Source: Paralithodes platypus (Eukaryota > Arthropoda > Malacostraca > Decapoda > Lithodidae). From it: a DNA stretch of 64,000 nt. Below the pieces are notes generated by a model. That model did no database searches. It saw only the letters and a program-made list of their open reading frames with translations, and was not told where the DNA came from. The DNA is taken from positions 46,283,403 to 46,347,402 of the forward strand of contig CM064492.1 of the NCBI GenBank assembly GCA_032716605.1, read 5' to 3'. Position numbers and translations under genes: made by a program. Positions 44,427 through 54,600 of this stretch are shown here, piece by piece (position 1 is the stretch's first letter; every line of letters begins with the position of its first letter).

Positions 44427-44447
44427 CCTGGAAATTTTATTTTCCAG
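44427..44447 (+). promoter_or_regulatory. Conserved CCTGGAAA...TTTCCAG element of the DIRS-3 leader
   Basis: Same element as at 27221-27242, just upstream of gag; it may be a splice acceptor or hairpin. Confidence 0.45.
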
Positions 44448-44448
44448 A

Positions 44449-46260
44449 TTGACCCAGTGCTTCAGCCCGGCGGCTGGTGGGGGGCTGATTCCGGCAGGGG
44501 GGGGGGGGGGGGCCTTGTCTTCCATCATGCCTCGATTTGAGCTGTGCGCTACTCCTACTTGCTCATTATTGCCTGTATTTGCTCACAAACTTTGCTTTAA
44601 ATGCGAAAAATGTCTCGATAGTTCTCGAGGCTTGTGGGTGTCGAAGTAGTGTTCTGTCTGTTCTGAGTTAAAGGCGGCGCTTATCACTAAGAAAGACTTG
44701 TCGTGCCTAGCGGCATTGAAAGAGATAAAGAACATTTTCAACTCTTATGCTAAAGATACTGCCCATAAGGCACTTCACTGCGATGATGATATCTTGTGGG
44801 ATCATCTAGTCATAAAATCACCTTTGGTCAAGTCAGCCAACATTAAATCTACTAAACCCAAAGCTAAGAAATCCCTTTCCAAAGAGGTAGTGAGTAGCTC
44901 AAGTAGTAATAAAAGTGACATCACCGAGGCCCCCCCCGCCCCCGACCGACCAAAGCGGAGGCGGTCGCCTTCCCCACATCAACGGTCAAGCTCACGGTCG
45001 AGATCCCCCAGAAAGCAGTCTAGGCACTCATCGGCGGAGTCGTCCAGATTAGCCAAACGCCGGAAGGAGGACAAGGTGACACCGGCCAGTACAGGACACA
45101 GTAGTAGCCGGACAGTTACCGTAAGGCCACCGCCCTCGACCCCTACCTCCAGTGCGCCAACCGTCCAATCCGGCGACTCAGAAGTGGAGGTGGAGGACAT
45201 TGAACCTAGTCCTCATCATGAACAATCTTTAAGTGTACCACAGGACTTCACTTTTGCTATTCCAAAATTGACTCAGGTACCACGCAAGGCCCCTACGGCT
45301 GGACCGAGTAGGGTGTTAGCAGATCAGTACAGAGGTTTACCTACAATTTCTCAGTCTTTTGACAGCTCTTAGGTTATTCAGGACTAACAGCCACCCACGG
45401 CGAGCGAACGAGGGTACTGGAGAATGGGCCAAGGAACAGATAGGGAAAGTATTCACAGTGAAGTTTTACCCTCGTCTGTCCCTGATTTGGTTTGGCCGCC
45501 GGCGGAACAGCAGGACATCCCAGAAATACTTGAGTGTAATGAAGAGCCGGAGGAAGTTAGTGTTCCCTCGGCTCAAGGTTTAATGTTTGAAGGATCAGAG
45601 GCCAGTTCCCAAGCTTCCAGGGGTTCTCATAGTAAGTGTGTGACCACGGAGGAAATAAGTAACATTATGGATAGGGTCATGCAGCAATACCATGTTTCTC
45701 CCTCTCCTGATCCTTCCTCTAGTCGACCGGTAGCTCCCCCGAGTAGCTCCACAATTAGACCATTAGAGCCTCCAGGTTTTCCCACCCCGAAGTCCTCATT
45801 ACCTGTCTTGGTTTTACCCCCAACAACGTCCACAGCGGCAGGCACTACAGTACCGGCTACCATGACTACCACTAATGTGCGGGTAATTTCTGATATCACT
45901 CCTCCCCCTTTAGATAAGGTTCCACAGAGGAAAGGACCTATGCCTCTCCTCTACGGGCCTGATTGCTCTTGGACTCAGGTACACCCTTTGAAACCATTCC
46001 TAGCACAACCTACTATTTCAGGGGATCTACCGGTTCCGGGTGAGTGGACTATTGAAATCAACAAGAATAGGAAACTCAGAGCCAAGGATGAGGTAGGGAG
46101 ATTACTGGACGTTTCAATTAAGGCCATACCTAGTACTTATAATGCTGATTTCTTTGTCTTCTCAGCTGCCCCGGCAGTACCGCTGGCCTCATCTGCATGA
46201 CTCTTTGCAGACTGGTCCAAAGCAGATGGCGTTAATGACATTAAAGCTTTGAATGCACTT
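44449..46260 (+). pseudogene. DIRS-3 gag, N-terminal and central part
   Basis: The Cys/His cluster starts at about 44527 (MPRFELCATPTC, then HKLCFKCEKCLD). A TAG at 44647-44649 interrupts it, and the same frame continues with CSVCSEL, so one nonsense change separates the two. The RS-rich basic segment HQRSSSRSRSPRKQSRHSS spans about 44980-45030. A frame change near 45360 leads to 45424-46200, with TTTNVRVISDITPPPLDKVP, GPMPLLYGPDCSWTQVHPLK and NKNRKLRAKDEVGRLLDVSI. A TGA follows at 46198-46200, and the similarity continues to VNDIKALNAL before the CR1 insertion. It is continued at 50671. Confidence 0.82.
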
Positions 46261-46301
46261 ACTTACAGTTTCTTACAGTAGATCCTCTGGAAAAAGGCAA
46301 A

Positions 46302-49300
46302 CTATGCCTGTGTATCCAGCTCAGTACCAGTACTTGCACTGCTGCGGTCGTTCACGGTGTTGGCGGCGGCGGTAGCAGACGCAACATTTTTACTATTCTG
46401 TATTTTTGTTTTATAATCAAACTTCAAATCTTGTCTTCCCCATGCTTTATCAAGATTACTTTCAAACTCCCTTATTGATTCGGAATCGACTACATACTGG
46501 GGCAGTGCGTTCCACTCATTTACCACTCTATCACAAAATGAGTTCTTCGCCTTCTCAAGCCTATTTCTTTCTTTGTAAATTTTCTTAGAGTGTCCTCTCG
46601 TTCTTGTTCCCTCCCGCATCAAGAAGATACCTTCACACACATCCTCATCGTACTTTCCTGACACTATCTTAAAAGTCTCTATCATATCCCCTCTCTTTCT
46701 CCTATATGCCAGTGTCGGAAGTCCCAGTGTCCTCAACCTCTGCTCATAGCCCGCGTTCTTCAACGTTGGTACCAGCTTGCTAGCTCTTCTCTGCACTTTC
46801 TCCACTGCTTCTATATCCTTTACCATATATGGAGCCCACACCTGGTTTGCATATTCCAGGTGTGGCCTAACCAGCGCTGTATATAGATTCCTGAAGATTT
46901 CTTCGTCAAGTGACACAAATGTCCTCCTTATCAGCCCTACAATTCTATTGGCTTTGTTTATCTTTTCCGCTAAATGTTCTGAGAAATTTAACTTATTATC
47001 TATCACTACTCCTATATCCTTTTCTGCACTCACTTCCTCCATCGCTTCATACATACTGTATCCTACCTTGTCTATCTTGCTGGTCCCAATCCGCATGTAC
47101 TTGCATTTTTTTGGATGAAAAGGCATTAACCAATGCTCAGACCATCCCTTCATGCCCTCCACATCTCCTTGAAGCAAACCCATATCTTCCTTACTCCTCA
47201 CTCTTCTATACAGTTTAGTGTCATCCGCATACAGGTATACCTCACTTCCATTAGTTATAACTTCAGGCAAGTCGTTGATAAATATAACGAACAGCAGTGG
47301 TCCCAACACAGATCCCTGAGGTACCCCACTTGTAATTTCCCTCCACCCCGAGCCTATTCCATTCACCAATACCCTCTGTCTCCGATCTTTCAGGAAGGCT
47401 TCTATCCATTTCACACATTTCTCCCCTATATTATAGCTTCTAACTTTCTCTATTAACCTTTTATGTGGGACCTTATCGAAGGCCTTCATAAAATCGCAAT
47501 ATACCACGTCTATTACATCACCATCTTCTAGAATTTGCATCCAATCATCTACCACCTTAATTAGCTGTAGTACCGTCGACCTCCCCGGCAAGAATCCGAA
47601 CTGTCTCCCACTGAAAAGTTGGTTTGACTTCATATGATCCATTATTCCTTCTCTAATTACCGTTTCCATTAGTTTACACACAACACTTGTCAAACTGACT
47701 GGTCTATAATTCCCTGGGTCATTTCTCTTTCCCTTCTTAAATATAGCTGTTATGTTCGCCTCTCTCCAGTCCATCGGGATTTGTCCTGTATTAAACGATA
47801 CCTCAAATAACATTTTCAATGGCTCTACTAACATCTCCCCTCCTTCCTTTATGATTCTTGGGTGTATCCCATCCGGTCCCGGTGACTTACTTCTGTTCAT
47901 TTTTTCTATAGCCCTTCTTATTCTAGCATGGTAAAACTCTACTAGTTCCAGTGCTGGTGCCTGTTTGATGGGAATAGTAGGCACTGCATCCTCCGACTCC
48001 ACTGTTAGTACCCCCCCAAAGTATTTCCCCAGCACCTCTGCTTTCTCCTTATCAGTCTCCGCTCTACTCCCATCATTCAACCCCCCCACCAGCTCTGGGA
48101 TCCCTACTCTTCTTGTTAATTTTTCCTGAATGTACTTCCAGAATATTTTTGGATTATCCTTCACATTTCTAGCTATCTCTCTCTCCCTCTCCTTCACCCC
48201 CCTCCTTGTTTCCCACCTTATTTTATTGTTTATTTGTCTACGTTCCAGATCCACTTCCTTAGCCTCTATACTAGACCCCCTGTTCTTTTTTAACAATTTT
48301 AATCTTTCCCACAATCGTTTCTTTCTTCTAATCAATATCCAAAGCTTTCTTTTCATTGGCAATTCTGGGTTAGTTCTTTTCCTCAATTTTGTTTTATCCT
48401 TATATTCCCTTACTGGTACACTTTTGGATACAGCATTCTCCAGTTTGACTCTAATTTTCCTCCACATTCCTTCAGCGTCTTCACCGTTCAAATATTCCCC
48501 CCAGTCAATGTCCAAACACCGTCTCAGCAGCTCATAATCTGCTCTATCATACATGTATATTTTTCTATTGCTTTTATTATCCCTCTCCGATTTAATGTTA
48601 CAACTAAAGCTTATACAGGCATGGTCACTACGACCTATAGGGCTATCCACATTAACATGTTCCACTATATCCTCTTCATTGCTAAAAATCAAATCAAGTA
48701 CACTCCCCTGCGTCCCATCTCTATATCTTGTCATCTCTACAATATGTTGCGTTAAAAAACAATCTCTCACTTTCTCTATAAACTTATTTTCCATGCTACC
48801 CTGTCCCGCTGGAGTAGTACAATTTGCCCAGTTGATCCTTGGCAAATTGAAATCTCCAATCAAAATTTGATATTTGTTCTCTCTATTATCTATCTCCTCC
48901 ATTGCTTTCAGTAGGTTATCATCCTCTCCCCTGCTATTATTTGGGCTTCTATATATAGAGGCAATTAGAATTGATCCTCTTACACATTTTACTTCAATAC
49001 ACAAATACTCACAATACTGCTGTCTCATATCCACCTCATTAACCTTGAGCTCTTTTCTTACATAAATAAACAGTCCTCTTCCAACCTCTGCTCTAATAGC
49101 ATTTCTCTCATATAACTCAAAACCCTCCAAACTATATTCCACCAGTTCCCTCTCAATTCTAACATTTTTTGGTCTTACTTCCTGTAGGGCTATGATATCA
49201 GGTTTTTCCTCTTCATCCTGCAACCTACATATCAGTTCTCTTTTCTTGTCCTGAGTAAACACATCCACATTACTAAACATAATCCTTAATCCATCTACCA

Positions 49301-49490
49301 TTCCTCCAGCAATTACACCATCCCGCTCCTCCAGTCCGTACCCTACTCCCCTGTTAGCACTACTGGGTCTGCCTCTTTGTCTCCTGTCTCTCCCTGCGAC
49401 ACCTCCACCCCGTTCTCCTCCTCCGTCACAACTCTCATCACATTCTCTCCCCTCCCTGATCTCCCCCTCCTTTCTACTCTTATAAACCAC
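46302..49490 (-). CDS. CR1-like ORF2: endonuclease and reverse transcriptase
   Basis: Encodes target-primed retrotransposition enzymes. The open frame is 1062 codons, but its first 63 codons overlap ORF1; the likely start is the Met at 49301 (MVDGLRIMFSNVD), about 40 nt after the ORF1 stop. Endonuclease motifs: IIALQEVRPKN, IASIYRSPNN, LIGDFNLPRINWA (near residue 212) and GRSDHACISF (near 288). RT motifs: SPGPDGIHPRIIKEG, YRPVSLTSVVCKLMETVI, YCDFMKAFDKVPHKRL (near 672), TSGVPQGSVLGPLLFVIFIN and catalytic YLYADDTKLYRR (near 754). The CR1-style C-terminus EKVQRRASKLVPTLKNAGYE...YRRKRGDMIETFKIVSG follows. No stop, frameshift or lost catalytic residue is visible. A 74-codon piece of the same C-terminus lies at 53305-53529. 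Confidence 0.92.
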   Translation of the reverse strand: MVYKSRKEGEIREGRECDESCDGGGERGGGVAGRDRRQRGRPSSANRGVGYGLEERDGVIAGGMVDGLRIMFSNVDVFTQDKKRELICRLQDEEEKPDIIALQEVRPKNVRIERELVEYSLEGFELYERNAIRAEVGRGLFIYVRKELKVNEVDMRQQYCEYLCIEVKCVRGSILIASIYRSPNNSRGEDDNLLKAMEEIDNRENKYQILIGDFNLPRINWANCTTPAGQGSMENKFIEKVRDCFLTQHIVEMTRYRDGTQGSVLDLIFSNEEDIVEHVNVDSPIGRSDHACISFSCNIKSERDNKSNRKIYMYDRADYELLRRCLDIDWGEYLNGEDAEGMWRKIRVKLENAVSKSVPVREYKDKTKLRKRTNPELPMKRKLWILIRRKKRLWERLKLLKKNRGSSIEAKEVDLERRQINNKIRWETRRGVKEREREIARNVKDNPKIFWKYIQEKLTRRVGIPELVGGLNDGSRAETDKEKAEVLGKYFGGVLTVESEDAVPTIPIKQAPALELVEFYHARIRRAIEKMNRSKSPGPDGIHPRIIKEGGEMLVEPLKMLFEVSFNTGQIPMDWREANITAIFKKGKRNDPGNYRPVSLTSVVCKLMETVIREGIMDHMKSNQLFSGRQFGFLPGRSTVLQLIKVVDDWMQILEDGDVIDVVYCDFMKAFDKVPHKRLIEKVRSYNIGEKCVKWIEAFLKDRRQRVLVNGIGSGWREITSGVPQGSVLGPLLFVIFINDLPEVITNGSEVYLYADDTKLYRRVRSKEDMGLLQGDVEGMKGWSEHWLMPFHPKKCKYMRIGTSKIDKVGYSMYEAMEEVSAEKDIGVVIDNKLNFSEHLAEKINKANRIVGLIRRTFVSLDEEIFRNLYTALVRPHLEYANQVWAPYMVKDIEAVEKVQRRASKLVPTLKNAGYEQRLRTLGLPTLAYRRKRGDMIETFKIVSGKYDEDVCEGIFLMREGTRTRGHSKKIYKERNRLEKAKNSFCDRVVNEWNALPQYVVDSESIREFESNLDKAWGRQDLKFDYKTKIQNSKNVASATAAANTVNDRSSASTGTELDTQA

Positions 49491-50434
49491 TTCCTCACTT
49501 TTCCGTCCCTCACTCTCCAGTAAAAATTTCTCTTTTCCTCCTCATCCAACTTTCCATTATTTTCATCAGCCTTTTCTTGTAATTCCTTAATTTTTTTCCT
49601 TTGTTCTATACTCAAATCCTTCTTTAGTCTTATGTGTTTCAGTTTATCATTTGTATTTAGCCTCCAACTAAAATTTGTCACAGTCTCCGCCACTACCCTA
49701 GTTTTAAACTGTACCCTTATAGGTCTCATCTCTCCCCTTTTATATCTACCTATCCTACTGATCTCCTCCACCTGCCCTTCCCATCCATATTCGTCCTCAT
49801 CCACACCTTTCAAGACCTCCTTCACTGTCTCCATATCCCTCACTTTTCTCACTCCATTATCATTCATATGAGTCTCTATATCTCCATACAAGATTACACC
49901 CCTATCCCTGTCCATGGCCTCCCTCACGACACTCTCCTTGTTCTTCATGACCCCTACAACTGCACTCTCAAAACTTTGTTTGGTCATATTCATTTCTTCC
50001 TTTTGCTCTTTCATAATATCCTCCAAATCCTTGACTTTTTGTTTACCTACCACCGTCCATGCAGTCGACTCCTTTACTTCCGTGAAACGTCCTTCGTATT
50101 CCTTCAGCTGCTCCTTCAATGCCATATTCTCTGCTCCCAGTTCATCTACCCTTTTCAATAACATCTCTAGGCTCTCATTAACTGCCAAAAAAGGCCTGCA
50201 TTCACTTCCTTCGCTAGGCCTATTCCCTTCCCCACCTATCACACTACACATTACACACAGTGCCTTAACTTTCTCACCAATATCCCCCTTCCATTTCTCC
50301 GTATCACTCATCCACTTTTCCAAATCCTTCACAACAATACTAACCTCTTCTAACTTCTTATCTGTGCTCTTGAATCCCCGAAAACGTTGTAACCTTCCTT
50401 CCGACTCCGTCATACCCGAAATTCCCTCTGCCAT
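49343..50434 (-). CDS. CR1-like ORF1 protein
   Basis: A 363-residue protein starting MAEGISGMTESEGRLQRFRG. In non-LTR elements ORF1p binds the RNA and forms the RNP. It contains a predicted coiled coil (LEMLLKRVDELGAENMALKE, around residues 85-120), a following charged helix, a globular segment (VKEVLKGVDEDEYGWEGQVE...GRYKRGEMRPIRVQFKTRVV) resembling the layout of LINE ORF1p RNA-binding domains, and a basic C-terminus (DGKVRKWFIRVERRGRSGRG). It is open and intact; its end overlaps the formal ORF2 frame in another phase. The domain assignment is by composition and order, not by profile search. Confidence 0.8.
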   Translation of the reverse strand: MAEGISGMTESEGRLQRFRGFKSTDKKLEEVSIVVKDLEKWMSDTEKWKGDIGEKVKALCVMCSVIGGEGNRPSEGSECRPFLAVNESLEMLLKRVDELGAENMALKEQLKEYEGRFTEVKESTAWTVVGKQKVKDLEDIMKEQKEEMNMTKQSFESAVVGVMKNKESVVREAMDRDRGVILYGDIETHMNDNGVRKVRDMETVKEVLKGVDEDEYGWEGQVEEISRIGRYKRGEMRPIRVQFKTRVVAETVTNFSWRLNTNDKLKHIRLKKDLSIEQRKKIKELQEKADENNGKLDEEEKRNFYWRVRDGKVRKWFIRVERRGRSGRGENVMRVVTEEENGVEVSQGETGDKEADPVVLTGE

Positions 50435-50670
50435 GTTTGTTTACAAACTCAACAACTCACAACCCTACCGCTGTCCCGTCACTACACACTCTTATTACAC
50501 TATATATCACCCCTCCACCACACCAATATATCCTCCAAACCTTCACTAAATCCTTCCTCTTCTTGTTAGCCCCGTATGTACTCGATATCCTTGAATTAAT
50601 TGACTATTCCCATAACATATGCCGGAGCCTCAAACTTGCGTCCGCCTTCCGCCATGGTGTGCCGCCAACC

Positions 50671-51538
50671 TTACGCCGGAACTGGCTACAGTTTCGGTCC
50701 TTGATCAGTCACATACACCAGTCCTGCAGATGGGGCAGGTAGGTTTGGGTCCATGGGTAGACTGGGAAGCAGAGGCGCAGGTATTTGCTTCTACTATTAC
50801 ATCTACAACCTCCCATCAGGTCCATCAAGAGTTGCATGCTTGGTTCTTGTTACCTGTTAATAAGGCAGAAGGGGTGTCTCCAGCCTTGTTCGCTTTCCTG
50901 GCGGCCCCCAAAATAGCTCTTCACCAATTAGATGATCCTTTTTGTACCCCTCCCCCAGCCTATCTGGATAGGGACTTTAAGTTACGGAGCAAAGCCTTTA
51001 GACTGTTCTCACAATATCTTGTCACTCGCCAGGTTACCATATCCCTAGCTAGGACTATTTCGGCCATTGCAGACCAAAATGTGAGGAAAGGCACAGAGCT
51101 GTCACTTAGGATTCTATTACAAAATTCAATACAATCCCTGGGTGACATTAGAGTAACTATCATGGAGGCTGTGAGGGCACGCCAGGATCTCCACGTGTTT
51201 TTAGTAAAGAAGTTACCGGAAGATATTGGCCGCCGGGTAACTCTTTCCCCAGTCTTAACTGCTTCCCTCCTCAGTTCAGAAACGTGGAATGTAGTTTACA
51301 ATTTGGTGGATGGGTGGAAGCCGACTACCTCCCAAGCTAAGAGGGAACCGTTTAAGAAACCTTTCAATAAGCCCAAAAGCGGCGGTAAGTCACAACCCCC
51401 TCATGCTAAACAGTCCTTTCGAGACCCTAGGCCTCCCCCACAGCAGGGAGGTAATCAGCCCAAGCCCAAAGGTAAATACTTAGGTTATAGAGGTAAGTCA
51501 CACCCCAAACCAAATCAGGGACAGACGTCAGCCACGAC
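50671..51538 (+). pseudogene. DIRS-3 gag, C-terminal part
   Basis: Resumes gag after the CR1 insertion: TPELATVSVLDQSHTPVLQM, GLGPWVDWEAEAQVFASTIT, FAFLAAPKIALHQLDDPFCT, MEAVRARQDLHVFLVKKLPE, then a basic Lys/Pro/Gln-rich tail. The frame is open but its last 20 codons (51539-51599, ending FIGGS) come from the terminal repeat of DIRS-3b, which inserted here. The true C-terminus is lost. Confidence 0.85.
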
Positions 51539-51926
51539 TACGGTTTTGACAACCCGTAAGGGAAGGAAGGAAAAACCAATATTTATTGGTGGCTCCTGAA
51601 GTCAATGACGTAAGAGCCTATGATAATATGGCCTCGTTCTGGGCTCCTCAGAACCCGGGTTAACCTCGATCACGACGGTCGAGAACCAAGATCATCTTAG
51701 GGGGTACCCCTTAATCATTCCTAAGGTACGTCATTGGGACGGAGCCACTGAAAAGTAGAAAAAAATAAAATAAAAAATAACAGTTTGAACACTGCGCCTA
51801 CGCGCATTCCGATCTTCCTCTGTTTCCCATACCCTGCCTGCTACCCCCACCTCCCCAGGTGCGATCTCTAATGTATATATCAAGTTGAGCATGTGTATGG
51901 GAAGGGGATGGTGGGAGGGCATTTGT

Positions 51927-52036
51927 CGTCATTGACTTCAGGAGCCACCGATAAATATTAGTTTTTCTTTCCTTCCCTTACGGGTTGTCAAAACCGTAAT
52001 TTATTGGTGGCTCCTTACGTCAATGACGTAAGAGCC
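51927..52036. repeat. DIRS-3b internal complementary region
   Basis: Complement of the left end (from 51539) joined at AAACCGTA-ATTTATT (51998/51999) to the complement of a right end that is no longer present. A 30-bp duplication follows at 52178-52237 (unit starts GGCGGGTACCATTAAAGAAG). Confidence 0.85.
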
Positions 52037-52473
52037 TAGAATATCACGATCGGTGGAGGGACCTTCATATGCTCATCAAGCTAAAAAACAAAAATCTATT
52101 AGGAAGACCAAAAAAAAATGAAAACTGTGACATGTGTTTAAATATAAAAGTATAGCAGTAAGAAAAAGATGTATAAGGCGGGTACCATTAAAGAAGCCTT
52201 ATCTCAGGGCGGGTACCATTAAAGAAGCCTTATCTCAGAAAAACAGAACTACTGAGGTGTGAATACTGGTAATCGTATATCACAAAATTAAAATTAAAAA
52301 TAAAGTTACACATTTATAGTTGCAATAATGTATAGATATTGCCATGTAACAGATCTAGTGCAGTAATAACACTCCTGCTATCCATTCCGGATTGTGTGTC
52401 CTGCCAACTTGTCATGGAACTTAACACGCCCCCTCCTTTTTAATTTAAGGTGAATGGTAGGACACACCTTCTA

Positions 52474-53932
52474 TTACCTTACAACACTGGTAATAAAAGC
52501 ATTGAACAAATATATCCATCTACTTATTGGCCTCAGGGGGCATGTTCCAGCTCCAACGCTATACTTGGTAATTTGGGTCTTCTCCAGATGTACCGACAAG
52601 CATATGGCTAGGAACGCATTGCTAGAGGACCAAAGACCCGTCTGAGTGATATCCTCCACTGAAAAACCATTGAGGAAAACTAATGGTAGTGGCCCGTATG
52701 TGCATATCATGGCTTTTGCAATCACCTGAGGCTCAGCTTCCTTAATTACATCTGCAATAATGGATGCTAACACTTTTTTTCCTAACCTTATTGAACCATC
52801 TGGAGAAACCCACAATTGTGCCTTATTCCTAGGAATAACAGACTTAGAGTAGGTATATAGTGTCTTAACAGGGCATAGAGCATGGAGTATCTTTGCTCTT
52901 TTCAAGGCAGGAATAGAGAAAGGTGTAAAGATATGTTCCTGGTGCTCATTTTTTGCGATGAATCTGGTGCAGTAACAATATGTACAGAGTCATTATTAGG
53001 GGCAAAACATAGACAGTTAGTAGACCTTGCCATGGCTGTCAATTCTGAGACCCTATGGCCAGTAGCCAGGGTCATCAGAAACACACACTTTTTAAGTTTC
53101 TTGTCTATATTTGGTCTCACAGAATAAGACCTAGACTGTGACAAAATTAGGGCCTTCGAGATTGACCATTGAGGAAGCAAATGACGATTTGGGGCTCTGA
53201 GCTTAAAACAAGCCTTCATAAAACCCTGTTCGTCTTTCTGGGGTAAAGATAAACCAGTAAGTTTCTTACAGTTTCTTACAGTAGATCCTCTGGAAAAAGG
53301 CAAACTATACCTGTGTATCCAGCTCAATACCAGTACTTGCACTGCTGCGGTCGTTCACGGTGTTGGCGGCGGCGGCAGCAGACGCAACATTTTTACTATT
53401 CTGTATTTTTGTTTTATAATCAAACTTCAAATCTTGTCTTCCCCATGCTTTATCAAGATTACTTTCAAACTCCCTTATTGATTCGGAATCGACTACATAC
53501 TGGGGCAGTGCGTTCCACTCAATTACCACTTTATCACAAAATGAGTAAGCGTAAAGAAGGGTTTCTTTATGCCGATACGTGGCTTATAAGTGTGTTAACT
53601 GTTAGTTTTTTAAAGTCAATTAAGTAATTTAGGTGCTTCAACAACAAAGCAACCGATGGAGACTGCTGGTCTGACTCTACACTCCAAGTTGTAAATTGTT
53701 TCCAGTGTGAACTATACTGTCTTAAAGTGGACGCTGTGTATTGACTTGTGAGCGTATCAGTGACTTCCTTGTCGTAGGACGGTAGCCACTTGGATTTGAG
53801 AATGTCCACATAGCAAAATTGAGCGAGGTCTGCATGTTTCCAATTTCTTTCAAGTGGAAATAGGACAGGGGGAGTTGCAGAGGTTTGTTGTACCACTGAG
53901 TAAGTTGAGTGTGCCACACCTGAGTAGGCCAC
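52474..53932 (-). pseudogene. DIRS-3b tyrosine recombinase, interrupted by CR1 fragment
   Basis: N-terminal half at 53567-53932: TDTLTSQYTASTLRQYSSHW and LNYLIDFKKLTVNTLISHVS. After the CR1 fragment (53262-53543) the frame resumes in KLTGLSLPQKDEQGFMKACF (52902-53262), with MTLATGHRVSELTAMARS, keeping the first catalytic Arg. The last part (52474-52905) reads KRAKILHALCPVKTLYTYSK...FLNGFSVEDITQTGLWSSSN. The HxxR box is damaged (AMICTYG in frame; HDMH in the shifted frame), and the nucleophile Tyr is Cys (FLAICLSVHL, where DIRS-2 has FLTRYLSVAL). Inactive. Confidence 0.85.
53262..53543 (-). mobile_element. CR1-like LINE 3' fragment in DIRS-3b recombinase
   Basis: A 282-bp 5'-truncated copy of the CR1 at 46261. 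It encodes the last 74 ORF2 residues (WNALPQYVVDSESIREFESN...) with very few changes and has the same 10-bp tail repeats. The flanks share AGTAAG, giving up to a 6-bp duplication. Confidence 0.9.
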
Positions 53933-54006
53933 ATTGGAGCAACCAGGACCACTTGACCCTGGAATGACCTGAGGTGATGAATGATTCTCACATCATAAAT
54001 CTATGT

Positions 54007-54600
54007 TCACCTGTTCCAATTCACTGTGAGGGCATCTGGTTCCCCTTCTCGTGTTATGTGATTCCAAGATATGTAAGACTGGAGCTTCGTTGATTTACGA
54101 GATGCAAACAGATCGGTTTGAGGTGAAAATGGCAGAATTAAGTGGTTGAATGCCTTTTGTTTGAGAGCCCATTCCGCTGAGGTAATCTTTCCCTTGGACA
54201 GAGCATCGCCCACAGATTGGAGACCCCTGGTAGATATGTTGCATGGATTATTATGGAATGTTTTTGGGCTAGAAAGAATATATTTTCCCGAGAGATCCTG
54301 AAGAAACCTGGACCGGGTGGGGACCTGTTTCTTCAAGCAAATTACAGTGGTCATGTTGTCCCTCCGAAATGCAATTGACCTGGAGGTCAATGATATCGCA
54401 TGAACTCTGGGAAAAACAGAGGAACTGTTAGCTCTTGGCCTTTGATGTGACACTGACTTAATGTTGTCCATTTTCCGTGATTCTGATGACCTTCCGTCGA
54501 CTGATAGCCCCATCCTATCAGACTCGAGGCGTCCGTGTCCACCCATAGAGTGGGAGGTGGATCTGACCAATGTGTCACTGACTCCCTTTACCTGAGATTT
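54007..54600 (-). pseudogene. DIRS-3b RNase H and MT-like region, truncated
   Basis: WSDPPPTLWVDTDASSLIGW (54387-54578) starts RNase H, followed by HIKGQELTVPLFFPEF. The downstream frame (54007-54606) has SIAFRRDNMTTVICLKKQVP, TRGLQSVGDALSKGKITSAE, then QTDLFASRKSTKLQSYISW...GEPDALTVNWNR. The RT upstream is deleted and a frame change splits the domain. It is continuous at its other end with the recombinase N-terminus (VVLVAPMWPTQVWHTQLTQW at 53722-53991). Confidence 0.82.

Larger units (their letters stand above)
46261..50670 (-). mobile_element. Full-length CR1-like LINE inserted in DIRS-3 gag
   Basis: A 4.4-kb element with a 5' UTR (50435-50670), ORF1, ORF2 and a 3' tail of 10-bp TGTAAGAAAC repeats (46261-46281). 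The gag codons on either side join exactly (…ALNAL before, TPELATVSVL after), with a 4-5 bp duplication CTTA(C). Short 3'-end micro-repeats and small duplications are CR1 traits. Two 5'-truncated relatives with nearly identical 3' ends sit at 25638 and 53262. Both ORFs are open, so it may be a recent, potentially functional copy. Confidence 0.9.
36652..51538 (+). mobile_element. DIRS-3: plus-strand DIRS element, heavily interrupted and truncated
   Basis: The left terminus ATTTAATAGTGGCCCCTCC (36652) matches the complement of the DIRS-2 and DIRS-1 right ends. The terminus runs to 36859, then a TTAA MITE; the leader resumes at 37345 (GGCTTTCCATGCGTGGATTT, compare complement of 29315-29335). A PIF-like element interrupts the leader (38464-44235), gag starts near 44449, and a CR1 LINE splits gag (46261-50670). 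The element is cut at 51538 by opposite-facing DIRS-3b. RT and recombinase of DIRS-3 are absent. Its own DIRS sequence totals roughly 4.2 kb. Confidence 0.82.
51539..54600 (-). mobile_element. DIRS-3b: 3' half of an opposite-facing DIRS element
   Basis: The left end TACGGTTTTGACAACCC (51539) is fixed by the ICR at 51927-52036. On the minus strand it carries RNase H, MT-like region and tyrosine recombinase; RT, gag and the other terminus are missing because sequence switches to an I-like LINE near 54600. It is interrupted by a CR1 fragment at 53262-53543. It inserted into DIRS-3 gag, giving two DIRS elements in opposite orientation. Confidence 0.85.

Noticed and set aside
49914..50549. Plus-strand ORFs across 46406-50742, including one of 211 codons
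   Set aside because: Antisense to the CR1 ORF1/ORF2; they only mirror its purine-rich coding strand.
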